NCBI GenBank assembly: GCA_964019135.1
Contig: OZ025253.1
Coordinates: 7,507,059 to 7,571,058 of the forward strand
Source: Arenicola marina
Taxonomy: Eukaryota > Annelida > Polychaeta > Arenicolidae
Reading direction: 5' to 3'
DNA length: 64,000 bases
In this document: positions 36,801 to 46,666 of the stretch, piece by piece
Layout: each line of letters begins with the position of its first letter
How positions within the stretch are numbered: position 1 is the first letter of the stretch
Position numbers and translations under genes: made by a program
Notes under the pieces: generated by a model
Told to the model about the DNA's origin: nothing
Seen by the model: the letters and a program-made list of their open reading frames with translations, nothing else
The model's database searches: none

Positions 36801-39800
36801 GACGTGGGCTCTGTTACACCCTGCCCCTCCACTACTCACCAGCCTTGTTGGGCCCCCAACGGACGTGGGCTCTGTTACACCCTCCCCCGCCCCACTCACC
36901 AGCCATGTTGGGCCCCCAACGGACGTGGGCTCTGTTACACCCTCCCCCTCCACTACTCACCAGCCTTGTTGGGCCCCCAGCGGACGTGGGCTTTGTTACA
37001 CCCTCCCCCGCTCCAGCGGATGGGTTCCGTTACACCCACCCTCCCGTCCCCCGCCCCACTCACCAGCCTTGTTGGGCCCCCAGCGGACGTGGGCTCTGTT
37101 ACACCCTCCCCCGCCCCACTCACCAGCCTTTTTGGGCGCCCAGCGGATGGGTTCCGTTACACCCACCCTCCCGTCCCCCGCCCCACTCACCAGCCTTGTT
37201 GGGCCCCCAGCGGACGTGGGCTCTGTTACACCCTCCCCCGCCCCACTCACCAGCCTTTTTGGGCGCCCAGCGGACCTGGGCTCTGTTACACCCTCCCCCG
37301 CCCCACTCACCAGCCTTGTTGGGCCCCCAACGGACGTGGGCTCTGTTACACCCTTCCCCGCCCCACCCACCAGCCTTGTTGGGCCCCCAGCGGACGTGGG
37401 CTCTGTTACACCCTGCCCCTCCACTACTCACCAGCCTTGTTGGGCCCCCAACGGACGTGGGCTCTGTTACACCCTCCCCCGCCCCACTCACCAGCCATGT
37501 TGGGCCCCCAACGGACGTGGGCTCTGTTACACCCTCCCCCTCCACTACTCACCAGCCTTGTTGGGCCCCCAGCGGACGTGGGCTCTGTTACACCCTCCCC
37601 CGCTCCAGCGGATGGGTTCCGTTACACCCACCCTCACGTCCCCCGCCCCACTCACCAGCCTTGTTGGGCCCCCAGCGGACGTGGGCTCTGTTACACCCTC
37701 CCCCGCCCCACTCACCAGCCTTTTTGGGCGCCCAGCGGACCTGGGCTCTGTTACACCCTCCCCCGCCCCACTCACCAGCCTTGTTGGGCCTCCAGCAGAC
37801 GTGGGCTCTGTTACACCCTCCCCCGCCCCACTCACCAGCCATGTTGGGCCCCCAACGGACGTGGGCTCTGTTACACCCTCCCCCTCCCCACTCACCAGCC
37901 ATGTTGGGCCCCCAACGGACGTGGGCTCTGTTACACCCTCCCCCTCCACTACTCACCAGCCTTGTTGGGCCCCCAGCGGACGTGGGCTCTGTTACACCCT
38001 CCCCCTCCACTACTCACCAGCCTTGTGGGGCCCCCAGCGGACGTGGGCTCTGTTACACCCTCCCCCGCCCCAGCGGATGGGTTCCGTTACACCCACCCTC
38101 CCGTCCCCCGCCCCACTCACCAGCCTTGTTGGGCCCCCAGCGGACGTGGGCTCTGTTACACCCTCCCCCTCCACTACTCACCAGCCTTGTTGGGCGCCCA
38201 GCGGACGTGGGCTCTGTTACACCCTCCCCCGCCCCACTCACCAGCCTTGTTGGACCCCCAGCGGACGTGGGCTCTGTTACACCCTCCCCCGCCCCACTCA
38301 CCAGCCATGTTGGGCCCCCAGCGGACGTGGGCTCTGTTACACCCTCCCCCTCCACTACTCACCAGCCTTGTTGGACCCCCAGCGGACGTGGGCTCTGTTA
38401 CACCCTCCCCCGCCCCACTCACCAGCCTTGTTGGGCCCCCAACGGACGTGGGCTCTGTTACACCCTCCCCCGCCCCACTCACCAGCCATGTTGGGCCCCC
38501 AGCGGACGTGGGCTCTGTTACACCCTCCCCCGCCCCACTCACCAGCCTTGTTGGGCCCCCAACGGACGTGGGCTCTGTTACACCCTCCCCCGCCCCACTC
38601 ACCAGCCATGTTGGGCCCCCAGTGGACGTGGGCTCTGTTACACCCTCCCCCTCCACTACTCACCAGCCTTGTTGGGCGCCCAGCGGACGTGGGCTCTGTT
38701 ACACCCTCCCCCTCCACTACTCACCAGCCTTGTTGGGCCCCTAACGGACGTGGGCTCTGTTACACCCTCCCCCGCCCCACTCACCAGCCTTGTTGGGCCC
38801 CCAGCGGACGTGGGCTCTGTTACACCCTCCCCCTCCACTACTCACCAGCCTTGTTGGGCGCCCAGCGGACGTGGGCTCTGTTACACCCTCCCCCTCCACT
38901 ACTCACCAGCCTTGTTGGGCCCCCAACGGACGTGGGCTCTGTTACACCCTCCCCCGCCCCACTCACCAGCCATGTTGGGCCCCCAGCGGACGTGGGCTCT
39001 GTTACACCCTCCCCCGCCCCACTCACCAGCCTTGTTGGGCCCCCAGCGGACGTGGGCGCGGCCCCGGCACGTGTTGTACTCCTCCGGGGGGTCGTGGCTC
39101 CACTTGTTGTCGATCCAGCAGTAGGGCTGGGTGGCGCCGCCCCGCACCAGGTGCTCGCTGGTCACCCCGCAGTAGCGGTCCAGGTAGTAGCGACCGCCCT
39201 CCCGGGGCGGCTTGTCCAGCCGAGGGGCGTCCCGCTTCGTCGTGTGGAAGAACGGAGAGGAGTCCTGGGGCGAGCAACGGTTAGTGACGTTCACGAGCGC
39301 TTACTATATACACAGGTGAAGGTAGGAGGTGGCGAGTGGGGCGGGAGGGGGGGGGGGGGAGGGGAGGGAGTCCGGATGGATTTTGTTTGAGGATTGAGGG
39401 TACTGGTTCAAATTGAACCCCCTTTTTTGACCTATGCTCCAGCAGCCTGGTCTGACCTAGTGCATACTCAAAAACAGATGAACGGGCTGCCTTCAAGGAT
39501 ACATGTTAGCCTGCTGACTTATCAATATTATTGTATTATTCTCGTCAGCATATAATACGCATTGCAAAATTGGCATATTTTACTGTCTCGTTTCTGTTTT
39601 TTATTTGAACAAAATGTTGTTGAATACTTTGAAATAGTATATGTTAGATTTTGATAGCGGAGTGGAGATATTCATGTTCACAGTGCCCAAAAGTTGTAAC
39701 TTTGGAGCATCAATGATGTTAAACAGGACAGAGCTAGAGAAGAAAATACAAACATTTTCTGATCCGTGAGCGTACTTAAATAAATATCGATTAAACCCCC

Positions 39801-40150
39801 ATTAGGGTAAATAATATGGGCATTATTTGTAGAAATAATTTGCATGCACCTGCATGGGGACCTACCATCATCAGAGATGTGTTACAGCCACCCAAATATA
39901 TATATGGTTTCAGTTTTGGCCTCTGTGACATAAAAATAATCTTGATAACTCACCATGCATTTTTTACAGATTTAATGTAACACACAATAAGTTTAAAAAA
40001 CTACTTTAAAGTCATATATAGCAACTACATACATATACATGTCTACATACATACCTTTTTGATGTTTCTGACTTGCTCATCTGTTAGGTGTGTGTATGGG
40101 TCATTTGTTATCCGCCGTTCAGTTGCCATGGTATCTACTTGGCAAGACAT
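21817..40150 (-). CDS. Unidentified 243-residue protein, five coding exons
   Basis: The coding exons on the - strand are 40055-40150, 39027-39264, 25542-25691, 24902-25106 and 21817-21859. Together they are 732 bp, with phases 0, 1, 1 and 2 that join without a break and GT-AG boundaries throughout. The ATG at 40150 has an in-frame TGA nine bases upstream; a second Met is residue 8. Just upstream (about 40175) an acceptor-like TTTTCATACAG suggests a 5' non-coding exon. The protein is hydrophilic, with no signal peptide or membrane segment. It is rich in Arg, Tyr and Trp in the middle (GGRYYLDRYCG, CWIDNKWSHDPPEEYN, MYWRPPTNYSGPV), then a charged, Glu/Arg/Ala-rich probable helix (EYEAARLAEQSARESRRERW), and ends KKKHVEMANA. 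I cannot assign a family. About 16 kb of the 18.3-kb gene is tandem repeat built from its own exon edges (see the arrays at 22116, 25627 and 31314). Confidence 0.85.
21889..22115. repeat. 11-bp and ~72-bp short tandem repeats in intron 4
   Basis: Four to five copies of CAGCGTATCAA are followed by two and a half copies of a roughly 72-bp unit (CATGTTCTACAGTCTACAG ... GAGAACACGATCGGAGCG). These lie between the acceptor of the last exon and the 40-bp array. Confidence 0.85.
22116..24941 (-). repeat. 40-bp array made from the 3' edge and splice donor of exon 4 (about 70 copies)
   Basis: On the - strand each unit reads CCAAGACAGAACCAAAGC, TTACCAG, then the donor GTCAGTGACGACAGT. The copy nearest exon 4 supplies its last eight codons and the donor at 24902/24901. 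The others continue down the intron, each with a potential donor. A 17-bp partial-unit insertion (GGTACCTGGTAAGC) occurs twice, near 23681 and 24498, which points to duplication of a roughly 20-unit block. The unit is 40 bp, so only the first donor keeps the frame into the last exon; further read-through meets TGA in the third extra unit. Confidence 0.95.
25107..25541 (-). other. Intron 3 of the 243-residue gene (435 bp, no array)
   Basis: Ordinary AT-rich intron with donor T|GTAAGC and acceptor TTCCCTGCAG. It is one of the two introns of this gene without a tandem array. Confidence 0.75.
25627..31313 (-). repeat. 116-bp array made from the acceptor and 5' edge of exon 3 (about 49 copies)
   Basis: On the - strand each unit contains a pyrimidine-rich acceptor (TCTTCCTCCCTGTAG), the start of exon 3 (GCGAGAGGACCCG onward, about 65 bases to ATGTACTGG) and a linker (CCGTGTGTGTCTGACATG). 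The copy nearest the exon is the functional one, with exon 3 starting at 25691; acceptors recur every 116 bp (25807, 25923 and so on). A nine-unit block of 1,044 bp at about 26.43-27.33 kb is repeated exactly 1,044 bp downstream. Splicing to any distal acceptor would hit TGA right after the YW codons in the first unit. Confidence 0.96.
31314..39052 (-). repeat. 60/61-bp array made from the 3' edge and splice donor of exon 2 (about 128 copies)
   Basis: On the - strand each unit contains AGCCCACGTCCGCTGGGG, then CCCAACAAGGCTG and the donor GTGAGT. Two unit types alternate irregularly. The 60-bp type continues GTGAGTGGGGCGGGGGAGG. The 61-bp type continues GTGAGTAGTGGAGGGGGAGG and carries an in-frame TAG. 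The copy nearest exon 2 supplies its last codons (HVRWGPNKAG). Long blocks are duplicated: sequence near 35.35-35.9 kb recurs 2,249 bp later near 37.6-38.15 kb. The + strand is open in all frames for thousands of bases (Pro-rich), an artefact. Confidence 0.96.
39265..40054 (-). other. Intron 1 of the 243-residue gene
   Basis: AT-rich intron with donor AAG|GTATGT and acceptor CGCCCCAG, and a short poly-G tract at 39340-39365 near its 3' end. It has no tandem array. Confidence 0.7.
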
Positions 40151-40159
40151 GTCTTCTCA

Positions 40160-41176
40160 GTAGTGGGATAGCTGTATGAAAATAATTTAACAAAGTGATA
40201 ATATGATATATATTTAATAAAACCCGAATGAAACAGAAATTAAATAATTGCAAAATAGCTTGATATGCAACTTTAACAACATATCCAGTTATTTTATTGT
40301 GTAAAATATATGTGCAAATATTTAAGCTTATTTGTAAAAGTTATATGCTTAAGAATATAACCTATTATAAGCCTAAGTAAGGGGGCCAGTGTCTAGGGTT
40401 GATTTGTCTAAATTCTCAATGTCGATTATCGATTTGTCACATTATATATCGCTTTTGGGCTAAGTTCAGTGTCATTTTTTTTTAAATGCCATAATCTGTA
40501 TCTATGTAATTTTTTCAGATCCTCAGTATCTGAAATTGGGGGTCCATGGCCAATGTTAATTTTTCATATATGCCTGCTATTATACAAATAGCTGAGCACC
40601 TATTCAACCGAAAAACATAACCGACTGCCCGACTGTTTCGTTTACAGATTGCAAACAAATAAGTCTTTACGATCATATTGATTATATATATGTATATATC
40701 ACTGTCACTGCCACAGAAAGGTGGTTAGTATTATTCTGTAAATCTCTAACTATTCTGCAACATATGCTGCATTTTATTAATAGCTGTCTGTCCCTGCCAT
40801 TGATTGAGAGTGGAACCAACCTGGTCCGTCTTTGATGATGTCAATAGATACCCCCACCCTATATAACATCGTGCTATTTCTCCGCGATGCGTACAAATTA
40901 AGGGAAAAACTGATTCAAAATGTTACCTTATTTACTTGATGTTATTTGTATATACATATATTTGTACTGTGAGGCTGTGAGCCTACAGTGCACAATAAAC
41001 TGATTATTATTATTATTATTATGCCAGCTGTGGTTAGTGAGCCATATTATAGGGCTAGGCAGGGGGTAGCCCTGTAACATGGCCCGGACCGGAGGGCTAT
41101 GAATTCCCGAGCATGGCCTGCCCTCCTTTTTTGTGGAATCCATTATTTTTTGTCACCACCTGCTATCGGACAACAG
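40160..41176. other. 5' flank of the 243-residue gene, with a retroelement 3' tail
   Basis: AT-rich, mostly unique. At about 40965-41025 a GTGAGCCTACAGTGCACAAT phrase leading into AATAAACTG and an (ATT)n run resembles the 3' end of a LINE or SINE. Similar tails occur at about 61.63 kb and, reversed, at 62.17 kb. A hairpin AGGGCTA...TAGCCCT lies near 41051. No promoter element can be identified with confidence. Confidence 0.45.
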
Positions 41177-41185
41177 GCCAAGCTC

Positions 41186-42565
41186 TTGGCGCAAGTGCCC
41201 CCAGGCAAGCCCGCTTCTCTAGGGGCACAACGGTAACAATGTTAAAATCCTTCGACGTTAGTAGGGAATCGACTGTAGCTTTATAATCACCATTATAATG
41301 TGGGCGCATACAATAGTAGTGCTTACGTATTCTGTATTCCTTGTTCTATCTTCTGACATCAAGAAAGTGTGTCAACACTAGATTGTTGCAGTCATATTTT
41401 CGCGAACAAATGTTGGAGCATACAACTTTTCCCTACCAACCGCCATGTATATGCAGCGCCACCTGGCGAATACCGCCACCATTTGAACCATTTGCAGCCT
41501 GGGTCCCAAACTTTGTCACAGTCAATGACCTGTGGAAGAGGGCGCTGCTGTTGTCTTTAAGTTCAAAGCGAGCGACTGACAAGGCCCTCTAGCGGAGAGT
41601 GAGATATGCTAATGGAGAGAAGGAACCAAGTCGCATTCACAGGTACCGGCATCCGCCAAAAACAAATATGGCAGATGGCTGGGGGGTACCAGTTGTCTGC
41701 TCCAACATTTCTTCGCGAAAATATAACCGAAACAACCTAGTGTCGATACACTTTATTAATGTCAGATTAGCCATGAATCCATTGCTATGGTTGAAGAATC
41801 ATAGCCATGTAGCATTCTATAGTCAGAAATCAACTTCACATGACAAATTGAATTGTTTAACTACAGCTTTCATTATTAGTTTCAACAATGTAAAAGTACT
41901 TTTCTACATATAATTACTGATGTATGAACTCTTCCAAGGTTGTTGAACTCTTCAAAAGGAGCCATAATTGCCTACTGGCATAAAAATAGACAACAACATG
42001 CCACCATTTTTTTTACAGGAAGTTGACCACTGCACATGTGCAAGGTCATCACATGATATTATAAGCCATGCTAATCACTGCTAATTGGTTCCTTGTTCAG
42101 GGACCCAGTCATTGGGTCAGTGAAAACACATGTTTTCATATGAATTTCTGGTGACAGACTGGATTATTTTTGCCTTTCAAGAAAGGTTACTTATGTGATT
42201 AGTCATTACTTGTCAGGAAGTATTAAGAAAAGGATTTGGGTTTGTTTCTGTTATCAAACTTTTCCCACAGCAAAGGAGAATCAGAGCTACACTTGCTCAA
42301 AGTCAAACAACCCTGAAATGGGGTTGTTCCAGACCAGAATTTCACTATGGAATGCGACTAGGCTGTGTTTCAGCCCACACAGCCTAGGGTTCTGGGCTAA
42401 TGTCAGATGATAGAACAAGGTATATAGAATACATAAACACTATGATTGTTCAAGCACACATTATAATAAAAGCTACAGTCGATTCCCTACTAACGTCGAA
42501 GGATTTTAACATGGTTACCGTTGTGCCCCTAGAGAAGCGGGCTTGCCTGGGGGCACTTGCGCCAA
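41186..42565. mobile_element. Non-autonomous MULE-like DNA transposon 1 (1.38 kb)
   Basis: Long imperfect terminal inverted repeats of about 175 bp start TTGGCGCAAGTGCCCCC at the left (41186 to about 41360) and are matched by about 42402-42565 on the other strand. The element is flanked by a perfect 9-bp direct repeat, GCCAAGCTC, at 41177-41185 and 42566-42574. Long TIRs with a 9-bp target duplication are typical of Mutator-like elements. No transposase frame is present. The interior has a second inverted pair (about 41393-41430 and 41692-41727, TATTTTCGCGAA...), suggesting a nested element. Confidence 0.8.
41456..41469 (-). promoter_or_regulatory. CTCF-like motif inside the MULE-like element
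   Basis: On the - strand TCGCCAGGTGGCGC matches about 12 of 14 CTCF consensus positions. Motif match only. Confidence 0.25.
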
Positions 42566-42650
42566 GCCAAGCTCTAGACTCCATGGGGGTACGTCTAATT
42601 ACCGAAGGGGGCTGGAGGGGGCCGGGATATATATTATAATTCCAATTTTG

Positions 42651-42732
42651 AGATCTGTGTTATTAGAGGACATCAAACAACCCTCAGATCTGTGTTATTA
42701 GAGGACATCAAACAACCCTCAGATCTGTGTTA
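42651..42732. repeat. 35-bp tandem repeat (2.3 copies)
   Basis: The unit begins AGATCTGTGTTATTAGAGG and copies are identical, at 42651, 42686 and 42721. Confidence 0.9.
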
Positions 42733-43059
42733 CTATAAAAAACAGTTCGTTCGACAGACGGGAGATTGTCCGTACTACAGACACCCTAGCTCAGCTGGGG
42801 GGGAGGGGGGGGGGGGAGAAGAAACCTGGACAACGAAAGCGCCGAAGAATAAAGAAGACAATGACAACGTCAACCACAAAGAAGATCAAAGTTACTGATT
42901 GATTTAAAGACGATATTATGCAAATGAAAAGCATGTGATCATTGAATGCATTGAATAAATAAATAAATAAATGATTTGCCGATTAGCATTTTCGTTTTTG
43001 TTTTATTTTAATCCAAGATGCCTGCAAGCCACTTCTATTTAATCATCAAGCTCCTTCAT

Positions 43060-43376
43060 CGAGCCCCCTTCGGTGAATCCCGGCCCCCTCCAGCCCCCTT
43101 CGGTAAATTCGAGGCCCCCTCCAGCCCCCTTCGGTAAATTTGAGGCCCCCTCCAGCCCCCTTCGGTATTTTCGGCCCCCTCCAGCCCCCTTCGGTAAATT
43201 CGAGGCCCCCTCCAGCCCCCTTCGGTAAATTTGAGGCCCCCTCCAGCCCCCTTCGGTATTTTCGGCCCCCTCCAGCCCCCTTCGGTAAATTCGAGGCCCC
43301 CTCCAGCCCCCTTCGGTAAATTTGAGGCCCCCTCCAGCCCCCTTCGGTATTTTCGGCCCCCTCCAACCCCCCTTTG
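43060..43376. repeat. 31-bp minisatellite with three-unit higher-order pattern
   Basis: About eleven copies of a unit built on CCCCCTCCAGCCCCCTTCGG alternate TAAATTCGAGG, TAAATTTGAGG and TATTTTC endings in a regular three-unit cycle. The same phrase occurs once, inverted, at about 42597-42620 beside the MULE-like element. The array is therefore probably derived from, or shared with, a larger dispersed repeat. Confidence 0.9.
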
Positions 43377-43399
43377 GTAATTAGACGGATCGCTCCATG

Positions 43400-43960
43400 G
43401 CCCTCTGGTCTGGCATGTGGTTGGTGGGCCATGTTACAGGGCTAGGCTAGGGAAGGAGGGGGGGAGGGGGGGCACTGAGAAAGGCGGGACTTGGTATTAA
43501 AGGGTATGCCATGGCATGAGGTTTTTACGGCTGAGTTTTGACCTAAAATTTTAAAAAAATCAGAAAGCGTTTTTCTTCGAAAACTGCCGGAGAAGCGAAA
43601 CCTTACCTTACAGTTAATTGAACACTTTTGACAAGCCGAACAAGTGCTAAGCTCATATATGGACGAAATTTAATCCCTTTCACTCCAAAAGGAGAGGACA
43701 AATAAAACTTGTTCTCGGCTGTTTCATCCACGCGTCGATTTCTGCATGGTTTGTGTACAAATAATGGTGCCTGTAGCTAAGATTTTTCTGCGGGACTGAC
43801 AAGGCTGGTTGTGGAAGCACTCGTTTCACTCGGCCGGTGTGGTATACGAAACCGCCGCAGGGACGCATTATGTTGGTTTCGTGCCATGAGACGAATCTAT
43901 AGCTAGCGGACCATTCCTTCTCTAATACTTATGATGAATATATATGTAGTGATTGAAGGC
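43400..43960. other. Intergenic sequence, no gene seen
   Basis: At 43420-43450 there is a phrase (GGGCTAGGCTAGG context) similar to one at 41040-41070, on the other side of the transposon. The rest is unique. The frame at 43680-43868 has no known domain. Confidence 0.45.
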
Positions 43961-43961
43961 T

Positions 43962-44170
43962 AGACGTCCGTAAGGTTTGAAGTTTTATTCCGCAATGCCA
44001 AAGCCGGCACAAACAAATTAATTCTACCGCGCATGACCAATTAATCACGTGAGACCCACGAAAGAGAGGCTAGGGTTAAAGGGCAAATAATCATTACCAA
44101 TAAGTGGGTTGGTCACGGAGTCTTGCACGTTTACATTATGACATCTGTGACCCCATATATATGACAGACC
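43962..44170. repeat. Dispersed repeat, copy 1
   Basis: This is related over about 200 bp to 59188-59500. Shared phrases include GACGTCCGTAAGGTTTGA, TTTTATTCCGCAATG and a GGTCACGGAGTCTT block before ATTATGACATC. The class is unknown; it is probably a decayed transposable element. Confidence 0.6.
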
Positions 44171-44330
44171 ACTCAAATATGACATGAAGGCTTTCGGCAT
44201 CGATACAAATTCTTGGGAGGACCTAGCATTCGAAAAGAAGGAATGGTCACGTGTCGTGCGTGAGGGAATGGCCCACCAAACGCCAATCTAGGCACCCAGT
44301 AAGTACAAACCAAGACCTATCGACAGGTCA

Positions 44331-44475
44331 TCGCTGCGACGACTGCGGGAAGCTCTGTCGGTCACAGATAGGGTTATTCAGTCATAAGCGCTAATGCCGC
44401 GACGCAAATCGTATCACATAAAATTTAACAAAGCTGCAAAATCCATCGTCTTTCAGTCGCAGACGGATGGATACC
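44331..44475 (+). mobile_element. LINE 3'-end remnant with zinc-finger-like motif
   Basis: A frame encodes HRCDDCGKLCRSQIGLFSHKR followed by an internal stop. This resembles the Cys/His motif near the C-terminus of many invertebrate LINE ORF2 proteins. Non-coding tail ATCGTCTTTCAGTCGCAGAC and GGATGGATACC follow. A diverged relative is at 48670-48810. It is a dead fragment. Confidence 0.55.
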
Positions 44476-44829
44476 AACCATGCCAACCATTCAAATATCC
44501 ATAAATTCCCACTTTTTGATGAATGGGTGCTTTACATAGGCGGTTTGCGAACGCCCAGTGGCACAGGGTGCACTTTCCCGCGGGATGCATTAACTCACGT
44601 CACATCGGCATTAAGAAATAAAGCGTTTATTCATAACTTCGGGCGCCAGACGGACGTGCTATTCGCATGCTACATCACATAAATCTTTTATCCTGGATTC
44701 GCGAGCATAAAATATACTCTTCGATTGAAAATCCAAAACGCTGAAATACTATCAACATTTGTAATGTCTCTCGGCCCTGCTCTCCTATTAGGATCTACCG
44801 CACTTTGCCGACAGATGGCTTACGCTCTC
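44476..44829. other. Intergenic, nothing recognised
   Basis: Unique sequence with short frames but no recognisable domain or repeat. Confidence 0.5.
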
Positions 44830-45075
44830 AGGGGCGTGTGCATGAACCAGGGAAGCGGGGGCACTATTAAGAAAATGGCGACCGGGGGGGATGGGGGGAG
44901 GGGGGTGAACAAAATTGCGACCAAGGGGTCCATTATGTTTTTGAGGACCGGGGGGTCTCTGAAAGAGGCGGCACTTGCCCCCTGTGCCCCCCACCCCTCC
45001 CTGGACACTGACGGGATTCGAACCGGCGATCCTTCGCATCCGCAACGGAACACCAACCGCAATTAGCACGGTTCT
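44830..45075 (-). mobile_element. SINE-like dispersed repeat with tRNA B-box
   Basis: Read on the - strand, CCGGTTCGAATCCCGTC is a good RNA polymerase III B box. The A box is only weakly visible. After it comes G/C-rich sequence ending in a CACACGCCCCTGAG phrase typical of invertebrate dispersed repeats. It is not a functional tRNA gene, since no cloverleaf could be folded by eye. Confidence 0.4.
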
Positions 45076-46657
45076 AGTTCCTCGTGGCGAAGCCAGCAAA
45101 TCAGTTTCTAACAACATCTTCCAGTATACTTTGGAGTCGCAGTGTCGAGATGCCAGCTGGAGTGGTAATAGCCCCAAGCGACTCTGTTTCGAAGGGAGCC
45201 GGTTTTCTCTAGAAAACTGTCACACAGTTTTAGCGGCCATAACTAATTACTTAATAATAGTTATAAATAATAATAGAATCCGTTTTAACGCGACTATAAA
45301 GCACTTTTTGCAGGGCGGATCCAGATGTGCTGGATAGGTGTGGTGTGCGGGATTGTCCCCCATCCGGAGATGTGCCCCTTGTATCTATCATAATGGCACC
45401 GTACGAACACAAACAGGGTCTCAATACCATGTATAAGGGGGGCAGCTGCGCATGGGGGAACACTTCCGCATGCCACAGGGGGCCGTTTTCGACAGATGGT
45501 CTGGCTTTGCACTTCATGTGTTTAATGGTACACTATACTCCCTGGATCTGCCCCGGATTTAGATCGGTACCGTGATTATGCCAAATGAAATTTTCAAAAG
45601 GATCCGTGGCCGAAAAAGGGCCGAGATATCACACATCCGCCGACATATCAATCCAGTGCACCCAACATAATATTTATATTTTTTTCCCGATTGACATCTA
45701 CCTTTCCATACGAAAAGTAAAATATTTACTATTGTTTTATAAGATTTAATCACAGGCAGCCGAATCACGAATATTCATCACTAATGTTCTTTATAAAATA
45801 TTTTAAAGCTCACGACAATTTATTTACTGCTGACTTATTCTCCATTTTGCGTTTCCGGTTGTAATGTGACCGGGTCGCAAGTTGCGACAACACGACTTAT
45901 TTCTCGTAAAATTAGAAACATTACGCGATCTGAATCGTTTCGAAAACTCAACTCAGGTTGGTTATGAATGCTGATTTGAACTAATGTTTCTGAATTTGAG
46001 CAGTGGTCGGATTAGTGAAACTGGATCTGGCAACTCTTGTCGAATCGGCCGGTCCGCTGCGTTTCCACTTCCAGGTTTCTCTTTTTTTGACTTGACCGAT
46101 CTTTACAGTGTTTATGAAGTGTATGTCAACACATGCGCATCACAGGTCTTTGTCTGTGTGCACAAGCCCCGGCGCTGGCTTTTCCTATGTGGATATATAG
46201 TATGTTTCTGTTCTCTAGCATAATGATCTGTAATCTAGATGATCTTTGACACAGGGCACATTTCTTTGACCAAGTTCAGCTGTTCAGACCAGGTTTGGTA
46301 TCTTACCCGCACAAGGCACAACACATGACCTGATGACTGGGCACTTCTGGGTGTGCTGATAGGGATATTTAATGAAATGCACATACCATTCACGTCTAGT
46401 ACATATAGGGGTACTGGAACCAACCTACTCTATCACCTTTCAATCAGCAGCCATTTTTTTCAGAATGTCCTGTATAGTTTTGAACTGGATACAATTAGCA
46501 TGCAGATTGAATGCGTATGCACCCAAATCATGCTAAAGAAGTTTCAGGGGGTACATTGTTGCATAACTTGCATATTTCGGTTACTGCAGGGATATACAAG
46601 GTAACAAAGAAATGCATCTACATCTTTAATGATCTTCTTAAGTTCAATTAAAGTCTC
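45076..46657. other. Intergenic, nothing recognised
   Basis: Unique, mostly AT-rich sequence. Open frames on both strands (for example 45251-45575) have no known motifs and no supporting splice context. Confidence 0.5.
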
Positions 46658-46666
46658 ACATTAAAG

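Noticed and set aside
31170..39390. Very long + strand open frames (up to 2,167 codons) with Pro-rich 20-residue repeats
   Set aside because: They are antisense to the exon 2 donor array. All three frames are open because the unit lacks stops on that strand, so 61-bp units only shift between open frames. There is no unique coding sequence or credible start.
44995..45080. Possible tRNA gene on the - strand
   Set aside because: Only the B box is convincing; A box and stems are poor and it is embedded in a dispersed repeat, so it is listed as SINE-like.
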